50,696 nt of DNA from CBDUXT01 sp965371245 (GTDB lineage Bacteria > Planctomycetota > Phycisphaerae > UBA1845): the NCBI GenBank assembly GCA_965371245.1, contig CBDUXT010000037.1:1-50696 (forward strand), read 5' to 3'. The position numbers and the translations under genes were made by a program. Under the pieces are notes generated by a model. The model ran no database searches, was not told where the DNA came from, and saw only the letters and a program-made list of their open reading frames with translations. Shown piece by piece: positions 21,966 through 31,298 of the stretch; within the stretch, counting starts at the first letter, position 1; the number at the start of each line of letters is the position of its first letter.

Positions 21966-23249
21966 CTATGCGACTCCTCTCAACTCGCCACGCATGACGC
22001 CACGCGGATAGTGCCGACCAGTGATGGGGCCGCCGGCCGCTGGGGTGTACGTCGCGTATAATGACAATTCAAGCTGACCGATATCAGATAGTCCGGAGGG
22101 CGCGGGAATCGTGCCGGAGGAATAACTTATTCCGTCGCTTTCCATGTGGGGTGGTTGGGTCACAACGTCGTAATTGGAAGTCAGAGTGGCCCCGCCGCCC
22201 CTTGCACGGACAAGCCATAGATTCTCAGACGACGTGAAGGCATAGGACACGGACCGGGCATACCACTGTGGCGATGCTGGTATAGCCCCTCCAGGGCCAT
22301 CCGCCTCGATCGTAGTTGGGTCTGGGGTTCCGCTCCCGATACCTAACGTAATGTCAATCGTATCTGTATCCCCCTGATAATCGTTCACAAGTGTAACCGT
22401 GCCGTCTTCTATTAAGGTTTGGATTCCGGTGTAACGGGCCTGATTGACCGCCCAGCCAAAAGTGGACGCTCCGATATCAGTTTTACCAAACGTCGCGTTC
22501 TGGTAATCGCTGATTCTGATTGGGTACACGCGGGCCGCGTCACGGAACCACGCTCCACTCCAGGTGTGTCGCAGTTCACCCGCCACAAACGTCAACGTAG
22601 ACCAGAGCGTCGCCCCCGCCGCGTCCCTGGCGACCATGCGCGGTAGGTCGCCAAGTTTACCTGTCGATGCATGGATCGCACGGCCCCGTGCGCTTGCGTC
22701 TCGGTCTCCCCAATAGTTCCCCTTTACAACAAACCCTCCGTCCATGCGGATGTGCCGCCGACAATCATTCCCGATAGCTTCTGAGGTGCTGGTAATAATA
22801 CCGTTCACATCTGGTCTGCTGGGATTGATGAATTCCGTTTGCCTTACGACCTTTGCCCCGCGAGGAAGCGTCACGTCAAACGGCAGTACGAGGTCGTTCC
22901 CCACGCCGACCGGCGAGCGAGTGAACACGAATTTGAACTCGGCGTCTTGGCCGTCGAGCAGCATGTCGAGCGTGCCGTCGAGCCCGGCGATCCGAACACG
23001 ATTTTCAGTGGCGGATCGTGATTGCAATGTCCCGAGCATCGCCAAGCTGCCGAGTGCGATCCTGATCTGTTCAAGGTCAATGCCCCGACTTTCCACTTGT
23101 CCGGCGACAAGGTGCGGAATGCCGATATCTACGGTCGGAAACCAGCCGCCCGTGCGGTCGCGATCCCCAAACTCCATCGAGTATCGACGATCACGTGCGT
23201 CGGCACCTGCGAAGCGAAGCGTATTGTCACCGCCGACTGTGCCGGGCAT
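21966..23249 (-). CDS. Distal tail structural protein
   Basis: The product is 427 residues from ATG 23249 in a TGATG overlap with a 15-residue ORF. It is beta-rich with a glycine-rich start (MPGTVGGDNTLRFAGAD) and a C-terminus GRHYPRGVMRGELRGVA. The segment FKFVFTRSPVGVGNDLVLPF looks like a viral beta-sandwich. It lies just before the spike. A baseplate/upper spike attachment role is inferred from position. Confidence 0.6.
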   Translation of the reverse strand: MPGTVGGDNTLRFAGADARDRRYSMEFGDRDRTGGWFPTVDIGIPHLVAGQVESRGIDLEQIRIALGSLAMLGTLQSRSATENRVRIAGLDGTLDMLLDGQDAEFKFVFTRSPVGVGNDLVLPFDVTLPRGAKVVRQTEFINPSRPDVNGIITSTSEAIGNDCRRHIRMDGGFVVKGNYWGDRDASARGRAIHASTGKLGDLPRMVARDAAGATLWSTLTFVAGELRHTWSGAWFRDAARVYPIRISDYQNATFGKTDIGASTFGWAVNQARYTGIQTLIEDGTVTLVNDYQGDTDTIDITLGIGSGTPDPTTIEADGPGGAIPASPQWYARSVSYAFTSSENLWLVRARGGGATLTSNYDVVTQPPHMESDGISYSSGTIPAPSGLSDIGQLELSLYATYTPAAGGPITGRHYPRGVMRGELRGVA

Positions 23250-23296
23250 CAGCAAACTCCAACCAGCTCCGTTTTCAGGATGTCGATTCGGTTCAT
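23249..23296 (-). CDS. 15-residue coupling micro-ORF
   Basis: The peptide is MNRIDILKTELVGVC. Its ATG is one base after the preceding stop, and its TGA overlaps the next ATG. It closes the only gap between two tail genes, so translating ribosomes could pass without release. Real product status is unproven. Confidence 0.35.
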   Translation of the reverse strand: MNRIDILKTELVGVC

Positions 23297-23297
23297 G

Positions 23298-23546
23298 TCA
23301 CTCCGTCCATTTCAGCGATCCGCCGCGAACGCGCCCGCGAACCACTATGTTCCCGACCGTCGGCCCGAGCGCCGCCTGCGCCATTTCGACCGCGACCGAT
23401 AGCCCGCCCGGACTGTTCAGCGTCATATCGCCGACGGTCGGCTCCAATTCGATCTGGTCCATTTCGATCACGTGCGCGCCGTGCGCGACAGCCAGCGGCT
23501 TGACCGCCGGAAAAAGCTGGATTGTTGCCAGGTCTACGGTTTCCAT
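23298..23546 (-). CDS. Small tail protein with internal repeat
   Basis: The product is 82 residues from the TGATG overlap at 23546 (METVDLATIQLFPAVKPL). Two related units are visible, IELEPTVGDMTL and ALGPTVGNIVV, suggesting a duplicated beta strand-turn. It is in the distal tail cluster. Unknown function. Confidence 0.6.
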   Translation of the reverse strand: METVDLATIQLFPAVKPLAVAHGAHVIEMDQIELEPTVGDMTLNSPGGLSVAVEMAQAALGPTVGNIVVRGRVRGGSLKWTE

Positions 23547-24277
23547 CAGTTCGCAAAAGCTCCGGCAGCCGCCACGTTTAGCGACAGATCGTCGGCCGAT
23601 ACCGCGATGTTCGCCGCGAAGTCCCAATAGGCAAGCAGTCGGCTGGTCGCGTCGATGATCGTTTTGACGAAATCGGCCGCTTCGTTGTCAGGGTCGGTCG
23701 TGCCTGCGGTTCTGAAATAGACACTGTTGAAACCGTTCGCATCGTTATCGCCAAAGTCCCACTCGCCGGCCGCAAGGGACCCCATTGTTCCAATCGGCGC
23801 TCCGACACTAAGGACATCTAATTCCTGCGGTTCGGTAAAGTTCGGATCGCCGCCGCCGAACAGCTCGCAGAAATACTCGCCTGCCTGCGCCCCGCTCACC
23901 GTCCACTTGTGCGTCGCTTGATCGCTGATGCTCAACAGTGTCGGCACCCATAGCACGCCGTAACGGGCAGTCAGCGTCGCGGCCGACCACGTCAGATTCG
24001 CAAAGTCAAACGTTCCGACGTCATTGCTGTCATCCTGCGCCGTAGCCTGCGAGGCTATCGTCTTGCCGCCCGGCACGTAACCGGTGCCCGTAACCTCGTT
24101 TGCCCGTACAGCGGCTGCGACGTCGCTGAAGAATTCATCGCTGTCGATGTCCGGCGTCCAACCGCTGTCGATCAGCGACATCTTGATGACGTCGCCGCCG
24201 TTGCCGAGATTGAATATGCCGTTGAGCACCTGATGTCGGTAGGCGTTGAAATAGGTGCCCGTTGCGGTCGTGCTCAT
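23546..24277 (-). CDS. Tail structural protein
   Basis: The product is 243 residues, starting MSTTATGTYFNAYRHQVLNG. The pattern 'YFNAYRHQVLNGIFNLG...KMSLIDS...PDID.DEFF.DV' is common to phage structural proteins of about 200 residues that sit near tail fibres. Beta-rich throughout with no enzyme motif. Start fixed by the ATGA overlap at 24277. Confidence 0.65.
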   Translation of the reverse strand: MSTTATGTYFNAYRHQVLNGIFNLGNGGDVIKMSLIDSGWTPDIDSDEFFSDVAAAVRANEVTGTGYVPGGKTIASQATAQDDSNDVGTFDFANLTWSAATLTARYGVLWVPTLLSISDQATHKWTVSGAQAGEYFCELFGGGDPNFTEPQELDVLSVGAPIGTMGSLAAGEWDFGDNDANGFNSVYFRTAGTTDPDNEAADFVKTIIDATSRLLAYWDFAANIAVSADDLSLNVAAAGAFAN

Positions 24278-24867
24278 GCGGCGCTCCACGTTAGTTTTTG
24301 CGTATCGTCGTCAAACGCCGTATCGAGATCGGGTGCGTCCGGCCGCCGGACGTGCTGCGTCGTCGGCGTGAAGAGCAAGGCCGTCCCGTCGTTTCCGTTG
24401 AGGCCGACGGGCGTGACGCGCAGCCAATGCCATATCAGATCGGTCAACGGGGCGGTCCGGAATGTGTAGGTCCATGCGCCCGTACGTGGCTTGCGGCCGA
24501 TCTCGGTATAGGCACCAGGCGATTCGCCCGTCGCGCGATCGATCCGGTAGTAGTCAACGTCGCTATCGTCTTCAGCCGTATTCCATTCGATTGTGATCTC
24601 GGCCGGATAGCTGCGCGGCTCGTTTGCCAGCGGATCGTAATCGGCGTAGCGCGTCGCGATGCACACGACTTCGACGACGCTATTCAGATCAACGGGCTGG
24701 CCCCATTGCGGTTGGACTGTCGGCCCGACGTACTCGCCGTCGGCGTACCACTCGTAATGATCGACGGCCGCCACGATGTTCGCCGTGACGGTGACGGTCA
24801 CGATCGGCCCGCTCTGCGGAGCCTCGATGTTCGTAATGAGTAGCGGTGTCGGCGGCACGAGCAGCAT
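24274..24867 (-). CDS. Fibronectin-III-like tail protein
   Basis: The product is 197 residues from ATG 24867. The central region (YPAEITIEWNTAEDDSDVDY, YRIDRATGESPGAYTEIG, YTFRTAPLTDLIWHWLRV) has the W...Y.I.R...Y..I spacing of a fibronectin type III sandwich, preceded by an Ig-like segment. These domains commonly decorate phage tails and bind cell-surface sugars weakly. Confidence 0.65.
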   Translation of the reverse strand: MLLVPPTPLLITNIEAPQSGPIVTVTVTANIVAAVDHYEWYADGEYVGPTVQPQWGQPVDLNSVVEVVCIATRYADYDPLANEPRSYPAEITIEWNTAEDDSDVDYYRIDRATGESPGAYTEIGRKPRTGAWTYTFRTAPLTDLIWHWLRVTPVGLNGNDGTALLFTPTTQHVRRPDAPDLDTAFDDDTQKLTWSAA

Positions 24868-25346
24868 CACGTCTCCTTCACCGTCACGCCGAGAATTTGC
24901 AGATCGCCCGCCGCATCGGTCCCGACGACGGCAACGCGCTGGATCTTTAATACAGCCCGCTCGTCTTGCAGGAGCCCGTCAATCTGAGCGCCATCCGTGA
25001 ACGTCAGGGTCAACTCGAATACATGCCCCGCCGTGCCCGGCACCGTGATGTCCGTCGAGTCCTGCGCGGCCGCAAACGAATCGGTATCGATATCGACCTG
25101 TCCGATTCCGATGCGATCGATCGACCCCTCGACCTTCACGTCGTTCGCCGTTGCCGATTCCATTGCGCACTCGACGACGACGGTTAGCCCGCCGCCCTGG
25201 TATTGCGTCGGCAGCTTAAATGGGAACGTCGCGATTTCCGTCAACGCCAGGGGAATGACGTTGTGGATGTTCCGGGTTACGACGGCCTGCGCAACCGTCG
25301 TGTCGTTGTTCTTATCGAATGACAGGAACGTGTCGCCGCTCGCCAT
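24867..25346 (-). CDS. Tail-associated structural protein
   Basis: The product is 159 residues from the TGATG overlap at 25346 (MASGDTFLSFDKNNDTTV). It is a beta-sandwich-like sequence (PLALTEIATFPFKLP, GGGLTVVVECAMESATAND). Similar short proteins are found between tape measure and fibre genes. Role by context only. Confidence 0.6.
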   Translation of the reverse strand: MASGDTFLSFDKNNDTTVAQAVVTRNIHNVIPLALTEIATFPFKLPTQYQGGGLTVVVECAMESATANDVKVEGSIDRIGIGQVDIDTDSFAAAQDSTDITVPGTAGHVFELTLTFTDGAQIDGLLQDERAVLKIQRVAVVGTDAAGDLQILGVTVKET

Positions 25347-25729
25347 CAGGCCGCCACCTTTCTCAACGTCACGTCGCACTCGACGCGGTACTTGGTCGCA
25401 CCGCCAATCTCGACGACTCGCTGGAATGGCTCGACGACCAACTCGACAAGTACGCTCGTCTCCGCATCCCCCCAGATATCCTCCGTACTGACAGTCGTGC
25501 CCTGTAGTGCTAGCAGCGCCTCGCGGTGAGTCTTGCCGTTCGCCGCGTTCGCGAGGTCGGTGACCGTACTCCAGACGACCGGCTTGCCGCGTGTGCCAAT
25601 GGGCCGCGTAGAATGGCCGTCACTACCCATTCGCGTTTCGACTTCGGCCTCACTTGCCAGTTTCGGAATCACCTTATCGTTAGGCGGTCGCAGTCGGTCG
25701 ATAGCCTGTCCGCCGATATTGAGCGCCAT
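25346..25729 (-). CDS. Tail protein behind tape measure
   Basis: The product is 127 residues, ATG 25729 in a TGATG overlap with the tape measure stop. It starts MALNIGGQAIDRLRPPND and has a beta C-terminus (ETSVLVELVVEPFQRVVEIGG). Its place directly after the tape measure suits a distal tail or tail-tip adaptor (gpM/Dit position). No motif proves that. Confidence 0.6.
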   Translation of the reverse strand: MALNIGGQAIDRLRPPNDKVIPKLASEAEVETRMGSDGHSTRPIGTRGKPVVWSTVTDLANAANGKTHREALLALQGTTVSTEDIWGDAETSVLVELVVEPFQRVVEIGGATKYRVECDVTLRKVAA

Positions 25730-27273
25730 CACTCGACCTCCCCTTCGCTCGGCTGGGCTTGGCGGTATTCTTCGGTGTGGAGGCCAACCGTTGCAACGTC
25801 ATTCTCCGTTCGCCCAATACCGGTATTTGCTGATATCTCCTTTAGGGTCGCGGTTTGCTCACCGGTGGACTTCTCTATCAGCGCATTCAAGCGCCGTTGC
25901 TCTTCAAGCGACTCTTTAAGAATCTGCTCGGCTACCGGCAGAACGCCGAGATTCTGCCGGATACGTAGATTCGTCTCGCGTAGATTGCGCGCTTCAAATT
26001 CCTCATCGATAGTTGAGAGTAATTTGGAGGCCGCCAACTCTAATAGCAGTTGTAGTTCATTCAAAAATGCGGAGCCGGGCAGGTCGCGTTCGCGGAATCG
26101 CTCCGTGCCGATCCGGCGGAGTCTTTTGAATTCGGTGCGCTCGGCCCCAAGGTCTAGGGCACGACCAGCCCCACGCTCCAAGCGTTCGATCTCTACTCCC
26201 GCCCTCTGCTGGCGGGTCCGCTCGGCCTTAACAAGTAGCGGGTCCGCGGCCGCGACGCGCCCCGCACGCTGCAAAAGCGTTTCGCCAACAGTGCTCTTCT
26301 CGATAGCCGCTTGAATATCCGGCAAGCGTTCTAGCGCGGCCGGCAATGATGCAACGGCTCTTGCGAATTCCTTATTCGAGTCGTCGTATTTCTCGAATGC
26401 CTTTGGAGTTTCTTCTTGGAATCGCCGCAGCCCTTCGACAACGCCAAACTCTCTGAAACCGCCTTCCTGCGCTCCCGCCGCTAATTGCTGAAATCGAGTA
26501 GCCGCCCTCTCGACGCCGACTTCGATGTCGATCAACGCTGCGCTTAACGCCAATGTCTCCGTAATGCCCGCCCCGACAACTTTCGCCGCAGGCGCTGATC
26601 GCGCGGCCGCTTCGGCAGTAGCCACAAACGATTTCTTCGTTTTTATCGCGGCCGCCAATGTCTGATTAAATAAGGTTTCTAGTTCCTCCGCCGGGAAATT
26701 CCGCAGTAGAGTTACCAATGCCTCGAATACCTTGACGGGCTCTTCCCCAACCTCTACCGCGGCGGCAGTTATACCCTTCCCAGGCCCTATCAAATCCGCA
26801 GACCCCGCTAGGAACGTTAGATCAAGAGCCTTCTGAAACGGAATGCCTGCCGTAACCGCTAGTTCTTTTGCCTGGGCTTTTAAGAGCGGGAACTTCTCCG
26901 GCTGATCCAACGATAGTTGAATGAGCCGACGCATACTGGCTTCAACTGCTAGTAATGATGCGGCCGCCTTATCGGATTCCGAGGTAATACCGGAAACGGC
27001 ACCGGCGAAAGCCGTAAGTAGCCCACCGCCGCCTACGAGCGGACCAAGTTTGCTCGCGAGCGTACCTAGTCCTTTGGCAAACTTCCCGCTGCCTTTCTCA
27101 CCGGCATTCGCGAGCGAAGTTCCCGCCTTGTTGGCCGCGCGGGACGTTCTGCCAAGCCCCTTCGTAACCTTGTCCGCCCCTTTTTCGACGTTGCTCAACT
27201 GCGCCGCAAGCTTGATAAACTTGCGAGTGGCCGGCGCGAGCTTCGCATCAACCGTAAAACTGACGTCAGGCAT
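25729..27273 (-). CDS. Tail tape measure protein
   Basis: The product is 514 residues, helical and alanine/lysine-rich. The N-terminus has KLAPATRKFIKLAAQLSNV and a glycine-rich hydrophobic segment (LASKLGPLVGGGGLLTAFAG, residues about 72-91) that could cross a membrane at infection; the rest has coiled-coil segments (QILKESLEEQRRLNALIEK). At about 1.5 angstrom per residue it would set a tail near 75-80 nm, so a siphovirus with a short-to-medium tail. It lies after the tail tube gene, as expected. Confidence 0.82.
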   Translation of the reverse strand: MPDVSFTVDAKLAPATRKFIKLAAQLSNVEKGADKVTKGLGRTSRAANKAGTSLANAGEKGSGKFAKGLGTLASKLGPLVGGGGLLTAFAGAVSGITSESDKAAASLLAVEASMRRLIQLSLDQPEKFPLLKAQAKELAVTAGIPFQKALDLTFLAGSADLIGPGKGITAAAVEVGEEPVKVFEALVTLLRNFPAEELETLFNQTLAAAIKTKKSFVATAEAAARSAPAAKVVGAGITETLALSAALIDIEVGVERAATRFQQLAAGAQEGGFREFGVVEGLRRFQEETPKAFEKYDDSNKEFARAVASLPAALERLPDIQAAIEKSTVGETLLQRAGRVAAADPLLVKAERTRQQRAGVEIERLERGAGRALDLGAERTEFKRLRRIGTERFRERDLPGSAFLNELQLLLELAASKLLSTIDEEFEARNLRETNLRIRQNLGVLPVAEQILKESLEEQRRLNALIEKSTGEQTATLKEISANTGIGRTENDVATVGLHTEEYRQAQPSEGEVE

Positions 27274-27982
27274 CGAATTCCCCCGCGGCGATCAGCGTCT
27301 TGCGATCTTGCGGCGTCAGCTTGGCCTTGATCCGCTCACTGAAATCGATGCTTCCGAGCACCATCGCTTCCGCACATTCCTTGTCCAGCAGCTCGAGCGC
27401 GAGCATTTCGGCGACGCCGATCCGATAGGAAACGTGCAAAAGGTGAGCGCAATAATCGACCGCATCAGGGCCGGCCGCGCTCTCGTCAAGTACCGCCGCC
27501 AGGAACGCCTCCGACTCTTCGACCAGCGGCATGTACTCGGCCTTGACCGTCGAAGCGTAGCCGCGATCGGTGTCGCGGGCGTCGCCGTTGTCAGCTAGGG
27601 CGTAGACTTGCGGGAGCCCGCATTCGCGTTCGGGGTCAAGGTCGCGGCATACGGCGACTAGCGGCACACGCCAGGCGTTGCCGTCCAACAGAGTGATATT
27701 GAATCCGGTCACGTCCAGGCCGTTGTGCAGGTCAGCCGGGCCGGGCGGGTAGGGCGTGTGCCAGCCAATGTGATAGCCGTCCGCTTCGTGCCAGTCGATC
27801 GGGTGCGGCAGTCCGCCCGGCGACGGCGCGGCGAATACCACGCCCGGCGCGCCCGTCGGTGATTGCTCCGAGCCAACGCGCGTCTGTTCGCGTCCCGTTG
27901 GCCCGAGACGGTCGCCGAGCCCGAGTGCCGCGAACCGGTGGCCGCCGACTTGGCCCGGTATGAAGTATAGGAATCCGCTCAT
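27266..27982 (-). CDS. Tail assembly-region protein
   Basis: The product is 238 residues starting MSGFLYFIPGQVGGHRFAAL. The N-terminal half contains proline/glycine loops; the C-terminal half is helical (LLHVSYRIGVAEMLALELLD, then SERIKAKLTPQDRKTL). It occupies the site of the tail chaperone gene between tube and tape measure and overlaps both neighbours. I saw no slippery heptamer, so a frameshifted fusion with the 27979-28215 protein is not supported. Confidence 0.6.
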   Translation of the reverse strand: MSGFLYFIPGQVGGHRFAALGLGDRLGPTGREQTRVGSEQSPTGAPGVVFAAPSPGGLPHPIDWHEADGYHIGWHTPYPPGPADLHNGLDVTGFNITLLDGNAWRVPLVAVCRDLDPERECGLPQVYALADNGDARDTDRGYASTVKAEYMPLVEESEAFLAAVLDESAAGPDAVDYCAHLLHVSYRIGVAEMLALELLDKECAEAMVLGSIDFSERIKAKLTPQDRKTLIAAGEFDA

Positions 27983-28215
27983 TCGTCGTCGCCCTTGTAT
28001 TGCGCTTCCGCGTCCGGCGACCAATCAGTTTCACTGATATCCGCGACGACTGTCGGGGCCGCTTCCGGTTTCACATCGTCCGGCTTGCGGTGCGTCGGAC
28101 ACTCGAGCGCGAGGCAGTTCGCGCATAGCCCGGATAGCCCGCACTTCTTGCAGGTGGCTCGCGTGACGTTGCCCTTGTTGGTACCGCAATTCTGGGTGCA
28201 TGCGCCGAAACTCAT
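27979..28215 (-). CDS. Small zinc-binding protein in tail cluster
   Basis: The product is 78 residues beginning MSFGACTQNCGTNKGN. Ligands ACTQNCG, TCKKCG, LCANC and ECPTH could bind one or two zincs. The acidic C-terminus is flexible. Its position right behind the major tail protein suggests assembly or chaperone work, unusual for a zinc ribbon. Confidence 0.65.
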   Translation of the reverse strand: MSFGACTQNCGTNKGNVTRATCKKCGLSGLCANCLALECPTHRKPDDVKPEAAPTVVADISETDWSPDAEAQYKGDDE

Positions 28216-28224
28216 GCCGCGCTC

Positions 28225-29649
28225 CTATGTGATGGCGATGTCCTTTGTGATTGTCATTGCCGTCGCGCTGGCCGATACCACGCGGACGCCGCTCTCCGCC
28301 ACGCTGCCGTGGTCGCCGCTCATGTCGTCCGGTTCAATCACACCCGCCGTTATCAGGAATCGCAGGTGTTCGGCCGTCACGTCCGCAATCGGCTCGCCGT
28401 TGGCCGTGACTTTGCGGAGGAACAACTGGAAATTCGTCGCAATCGCGCGGCCCTCGCCGATGGCCGTGTTGATTGCGTCCGGCAACTTGTCCGTACGGAT
28501 CGTCATCGTCGGCGTGCGTTCGGTAATCGCGTAGTTGTCCGGCCAGAGTAGCGTCGAAGGCGTTAGTGGCGTTATAGAGATATTGAAATCCACGCTTCCG
28601 CCCGTGACAACGAATGCCGCCGTGGTCGCGTCGCCAGCCGTACCGAACCGGAACGCCTCGGCAGCCCGCGTAGTCGTTGGCGTCGGCATGGTCGCGCCCG
28701 TCGCGTACGCCAACGGAGCGTCTGCTAGGGTGACGCCCGTAGCGCCCAGCCCAGTGACCTGATAGCGAACAATCGACAGCCCATCGAGATTGACCGATAT
28801 CGGATGCCAGGGCGAATCCTCGCGGAAAGCGATCGTGAGACCGTCGGCACCTGAACTAATCCCGCCATCGGCCGTGACCAGCGCCAGATAGAACGCGATA
28901 CCCGCCCCGGTTGACACGGTTCCCGACATGCCGTTGTCATCCAGTTCGGTAGCAACGGCCGTCGATCCGAACTCGGCCGTGGGCGCCCATGCCTCGATAC
29001 CAGTCTGCTCAGGATAGATACTGGTCGGTGTGTTATCCCGAAAAACGCTGATACCGAAGTCGAGCGACCAGTCGGCTACTAGGTTCTGGATCGGTTCGAC
29101 AGCGCCGGCGAATACATCCTGAACCGCACTCAACCGATACAGCGCGGCGGACGGAGCCGACGCGGACGGGAGGTTCTGATTGGCCGCGCTGCGAACCACG
29201 GGCAAATTCGTTCCATCGAACGATACGTCGATACGGCATTCGAGCACCGCGACCCCGCCCTGGTTCGTGATTCGGACGGGTGTCATCGTACCCTGATTGA
29301 TCGTCAGTGTGATATTGTCCGTCGTCGCCGTTCCACCGCGGCCCGCGCCATCGTTCGATTGCAGCCAAATTACGACCGTTGTCGAATGGCTATCGCCGAT
29401 CGCAAGGTGCGGCACGATATGCGAATCGCCGAACATCGCATCGAGTGCGGTTTTGATATCGAGCGTCGTGAAAGTGAACTCCGCCTCGGCCGTCACCAGC
29501 GCATGCAACGTCGGGTCGAGTAGATTCGACCCGCTACTGAGTACGCGGGTGATGCCGGGATTAAATGTCTCGCCGACCAAGCCGCCAATCGTCGCAGCGC
29601 CCGTTCCGCTAGCGATCTGAACTCGTTCGATGAAATACTTGTCTGCCAT
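28225..29649 (-). CDS. Major tail (tube) protein
   Basis: The product is 474 residues beginning MADKYFIERVQIASGTGAAT. The sequence is beta-rich: FTFTTLDIKTALDAMFG, ITLTINQGTMTPVRITN, VLECRIDVSFDGTN. A C-terminal part (NYAITERTPTMTIRTDKL) is typical of tail tube folds with add-on domains. Its order (connectors, this gene, then tape measure) is the standard one. It is larger than most tube proteins, so it may carry extra decoration domains. Confidence 0.7.
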   Translation of the reverse strand: MADKYFIERVQIASGTGAATIGGLVGETFNPGITRVLSSGSNLLDPTLHALVTAEAEFTFTTLDIKTALDAMFGDSHIVPHLAIGDSHSTTVVIWLQSNDGAGRGGTATTDNITLTINQGTMTPVRITNQGGVAVLECRIDVSFDGTNLPVVRSAANQNLPSASAPSAALYRLSAVQDVFAGAVEPIQNLVADWSLDFGISVFRDNTPTSIYPEQTGIEAWAPTAEFGSTAVATELDDNGMSGTVSTGAGIAFYLALVTADGGISSGADGLTIAFREDSPWHPISVNLDGLSIVRYQVTGLGATGVTLADAPLAYATGATMPTPTTTRAAEAFRFGTAGDATTAAFVVTGGSVDFNISITPLTPSTLLWPDNYAITERTPTMTIRTDKLPDAINTAIGEGRAIATNFQLFLRKVTANGEPIADVTAEHLRFLITAGVIEPDDMSGDHGSVAESGVRVVSASATAMTITKDIAIT

Positions 29650-29657
29650 CGCTCACC

Positions 29658-30185
29658 TCACGCTACAAAGCGTCTGACCGTCTTCGGCCCGCGTCGCCGC
29701 AACTCGGCCCGCACGTCGTGAATCAAATCCTTGCGTACGCTCGCTACTAACGATTTCCGGTCGCGGTTGTTGAACGCCGTCAAGGCTGCGGGGAAATCGT
29801 GCCGCGAGCCGCGCTTGTGGATATTCACGACTCGCGCGTGCGCCAATGTCACCTTGACCGTCGCACTGCTGGATTTGCTTTCCGTGCGCGGCTTGGTTCC
29901 GAGTATCGTTCGCCGCATAGCCCCGCTGAAGACCATCGGACCGACCACGCCCTTGCGGGCTTTGCGCCTGATCGTTGACGGGGCACGCGGCGTATAGACG
30001 CCCGGATAGATACGCGGCGCAATCGGCTCGAAATGCTTCGGTAGAATCTTCGGAAACCAGCGGCCGAGTATCCACTTTCGGATCGCCTTGACCGTCAACT
30101 CGCGCATCGGTCCGCCCCTGCGGCGACTGCGCGTCAGGAACACCAGCGCCGATGAGAATTCGAGTTTGCCCGTTGCGTTCGGCAT
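29658..30185 (-). CDS. Tail completion/terminator-type protein
   Basis: The product is 175 residues, very basic (MRELTVKAIRKWILGRWFP, RKARKGVVGPMVFSGAMRR). The pattern 'RA..IRRKARKG...PM.FSGAMRR' and size resemble HK97 gp10-like minor tail/tail-completion proteins. It lies just upstream of the tube gene, the usual site. Confidence 0.6.
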   Translation of the reverse strand: MPNATGKLEFSSALVFLTRSRRRGGPMRELTVKAIRKWILGRWFPKILPKHFEPIAPRIYPGVYTPRAPSTIRRKARKGVVGPMVFSGAMRRTILGTKPRTESKSSSATVKVTLAHARVVNIHKRGSRHDFPAALTAFNNRDRKSLVASVRKDLIHDVRAELRRRGPKTVRRFVA

Positions 30186-30406
30186 TAGGGTGTTACCCTC
30201 TCCGGCTCGCCTATTACGTCGGCGTCAGTTACAAGCGGTTCCAGCCTTCCGGTCATCCTGTAGTGCATCAGTTCCCCGAGCGCGATCGCATTGTCGCATA
30301 GCGCCTCCGACTTCATCGCCCGGCCGTTGTGCGCCAGTAGCCCAGTAAAGGCCGCGAGAATACAGCTCGGCAAAGTGCTCTGTTCCAACAATTCCATTTC
30401 CATCAT
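30185..30406 (-). CDS. Small helical protein, unknown
   Basis: The product is 73 residues beginning MMEMELLEQSTLPSCILAAF. Helical with a hydrophobic first segment; ends with ADVIGEPERVTP. It overlaps neighbours by ATGA and TAATG. Position between connector-type genes suggests a virion assembly role, unproven. Confidence 0.55.
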   Translation of the reverse strand: MMEMELLEQSTLPSCILAAFTGLLAHNGRAMKSEALCDNAIALGELMHYRMTGRLEPLVTDADVIGEPERVTP

Positions 30407-30918
30407 TCACCTTCCGGCCCCCAGGCTACATTGAGTACGCCGAACCAATAGGGGTAGCGCTTGATATTGTTGGGGCGATCGATCTCTGGGAAACCCGCGA
30501 ACTCTTTGGGTAGAATATCTTGCACGATGATCCGCTCGCCACCCGAGCCTTCCGAGACCGAGGCCTCCGAAATGAATTGGAACAAGCTGGACCACTCCGT
30601 ATTCTTCTCTGTTGTCGCGGCCGAGGGGTCGTTCTGATTGTCGGCTGTGATCGCCTTGTCTGCTTTGATCTCCAGCACGCCATTCGCAACCCATGTATCC
30701 ACCCCGATCTTTACAAGCTGCATTTCTGTATCCGGGTCTTCGCGGATAATTAGGTATGGCCGGATGTCGTCTGGGTCGGTCGATTCCTCGAAGCCACCGA
30801 TGATGATACTGGCCAGCGCCGATGCCGCATCGCCCGTGTGTTCCAGCCACGTCTGGACGTCGCTGTTCTCGCTGAGCAGCACGCGAAGATTTGCAATGGC
30901 TGTCTGGATCGCAGGCAT
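30403..30918 (-). CDS. Head-tail connector or tail terminator candidate
   Basis: The product is 171 residues: MPAIQTAIANLRVLLSENSD, then beta strands (RPYLIIREDPDTEMQLVKIG, GVLEIKADKAITADN) and a C-terminal FGVLNVAWGPEGE. The layout of an N-terminal helix followed by strands recalls tail terminator (gpU-like) proteins. It stands in the connector cluster after the capsid genes. Confidence 0.55.
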   Translation of the reverse strand: MPAIQTAIANLRVLLSENSDVQTWLEHTGDAASALASIIIGGFEESTDPDDIRPYLIIREDPDTEMQLVKIGVDTWVANGVLEIKADKAITADNQNDPSAATTEKNTEWSSLFQFISEASVSEGSGGERIIVQDILPKEFAGFPEIDRPNNIKRYPYWFGVLNVAWGPEGE

Positions 30919-30923
30919 TCATA

Positions 30924-31298
30924 TCAGCCTTTCGTATGCGGCGGCACGCGGCGCAATTCCACTCGCCGCACCTCGCACCGCCACACGCTGCCTTCGAGTA
31001 CGGGCGGCGAACGCCGGTCGAACTCCCAATCCACGCTGCTGATCGTAAAACGCCCGCCCGTATTGGCGGCCGTCAAGTCGAGATCGGAGTTCAGTACATG
31101 GACCGTGCCGAGAAATTCGTTCTGGACCGCCATGTCGTCGATCTCGTCTCGTTCGCTGGCCATAACGTCGAGGATCACGGTCAGCCCCGTCGTCGCGGCC
31201 GAACCGTCGCCCGGCGTAAACGTAGACGACGAGACGCCGTGCTGATCGGCCAAAATCTCCCAGGCCGTCAGCTCGAATTGTGTGGCGAATCGACTCAC
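30924..31298 (-). CDS. Head-tail joining protein candidate
   Basis: The product is 124 residues from a GTG start overlapping the upstream stop (GTGA at 31298). It is a beta-rich protein (GLTVILDVMASERDEID, GTVHVLNSDLDLTAANTGG, SVDWEFDRRSP) ending in basic strands. Size and place suit a stopper/adaptor of the connector. Confidence 0.55.
   Translation of the reverse strand: MSRFATQFELTAWEILADQHGVSSSTFTPGDGSAATTGLTVILDVMASERDEIDDMAVQNEFLGTVHVLNSDLDLTAANTGGRFTISSVDWEFDRRSPPVLEGSVWRCEVRRVELRRVPPHTKG

Noticed and set aside
27979..28215. Programmed frameshift fusing the two genes between tail tube and tape measure, as in lambda G/GT
   Set aside because: The two frames meet in a clean ATGA overlap and no slippery heptamer is visible near the end of the first.
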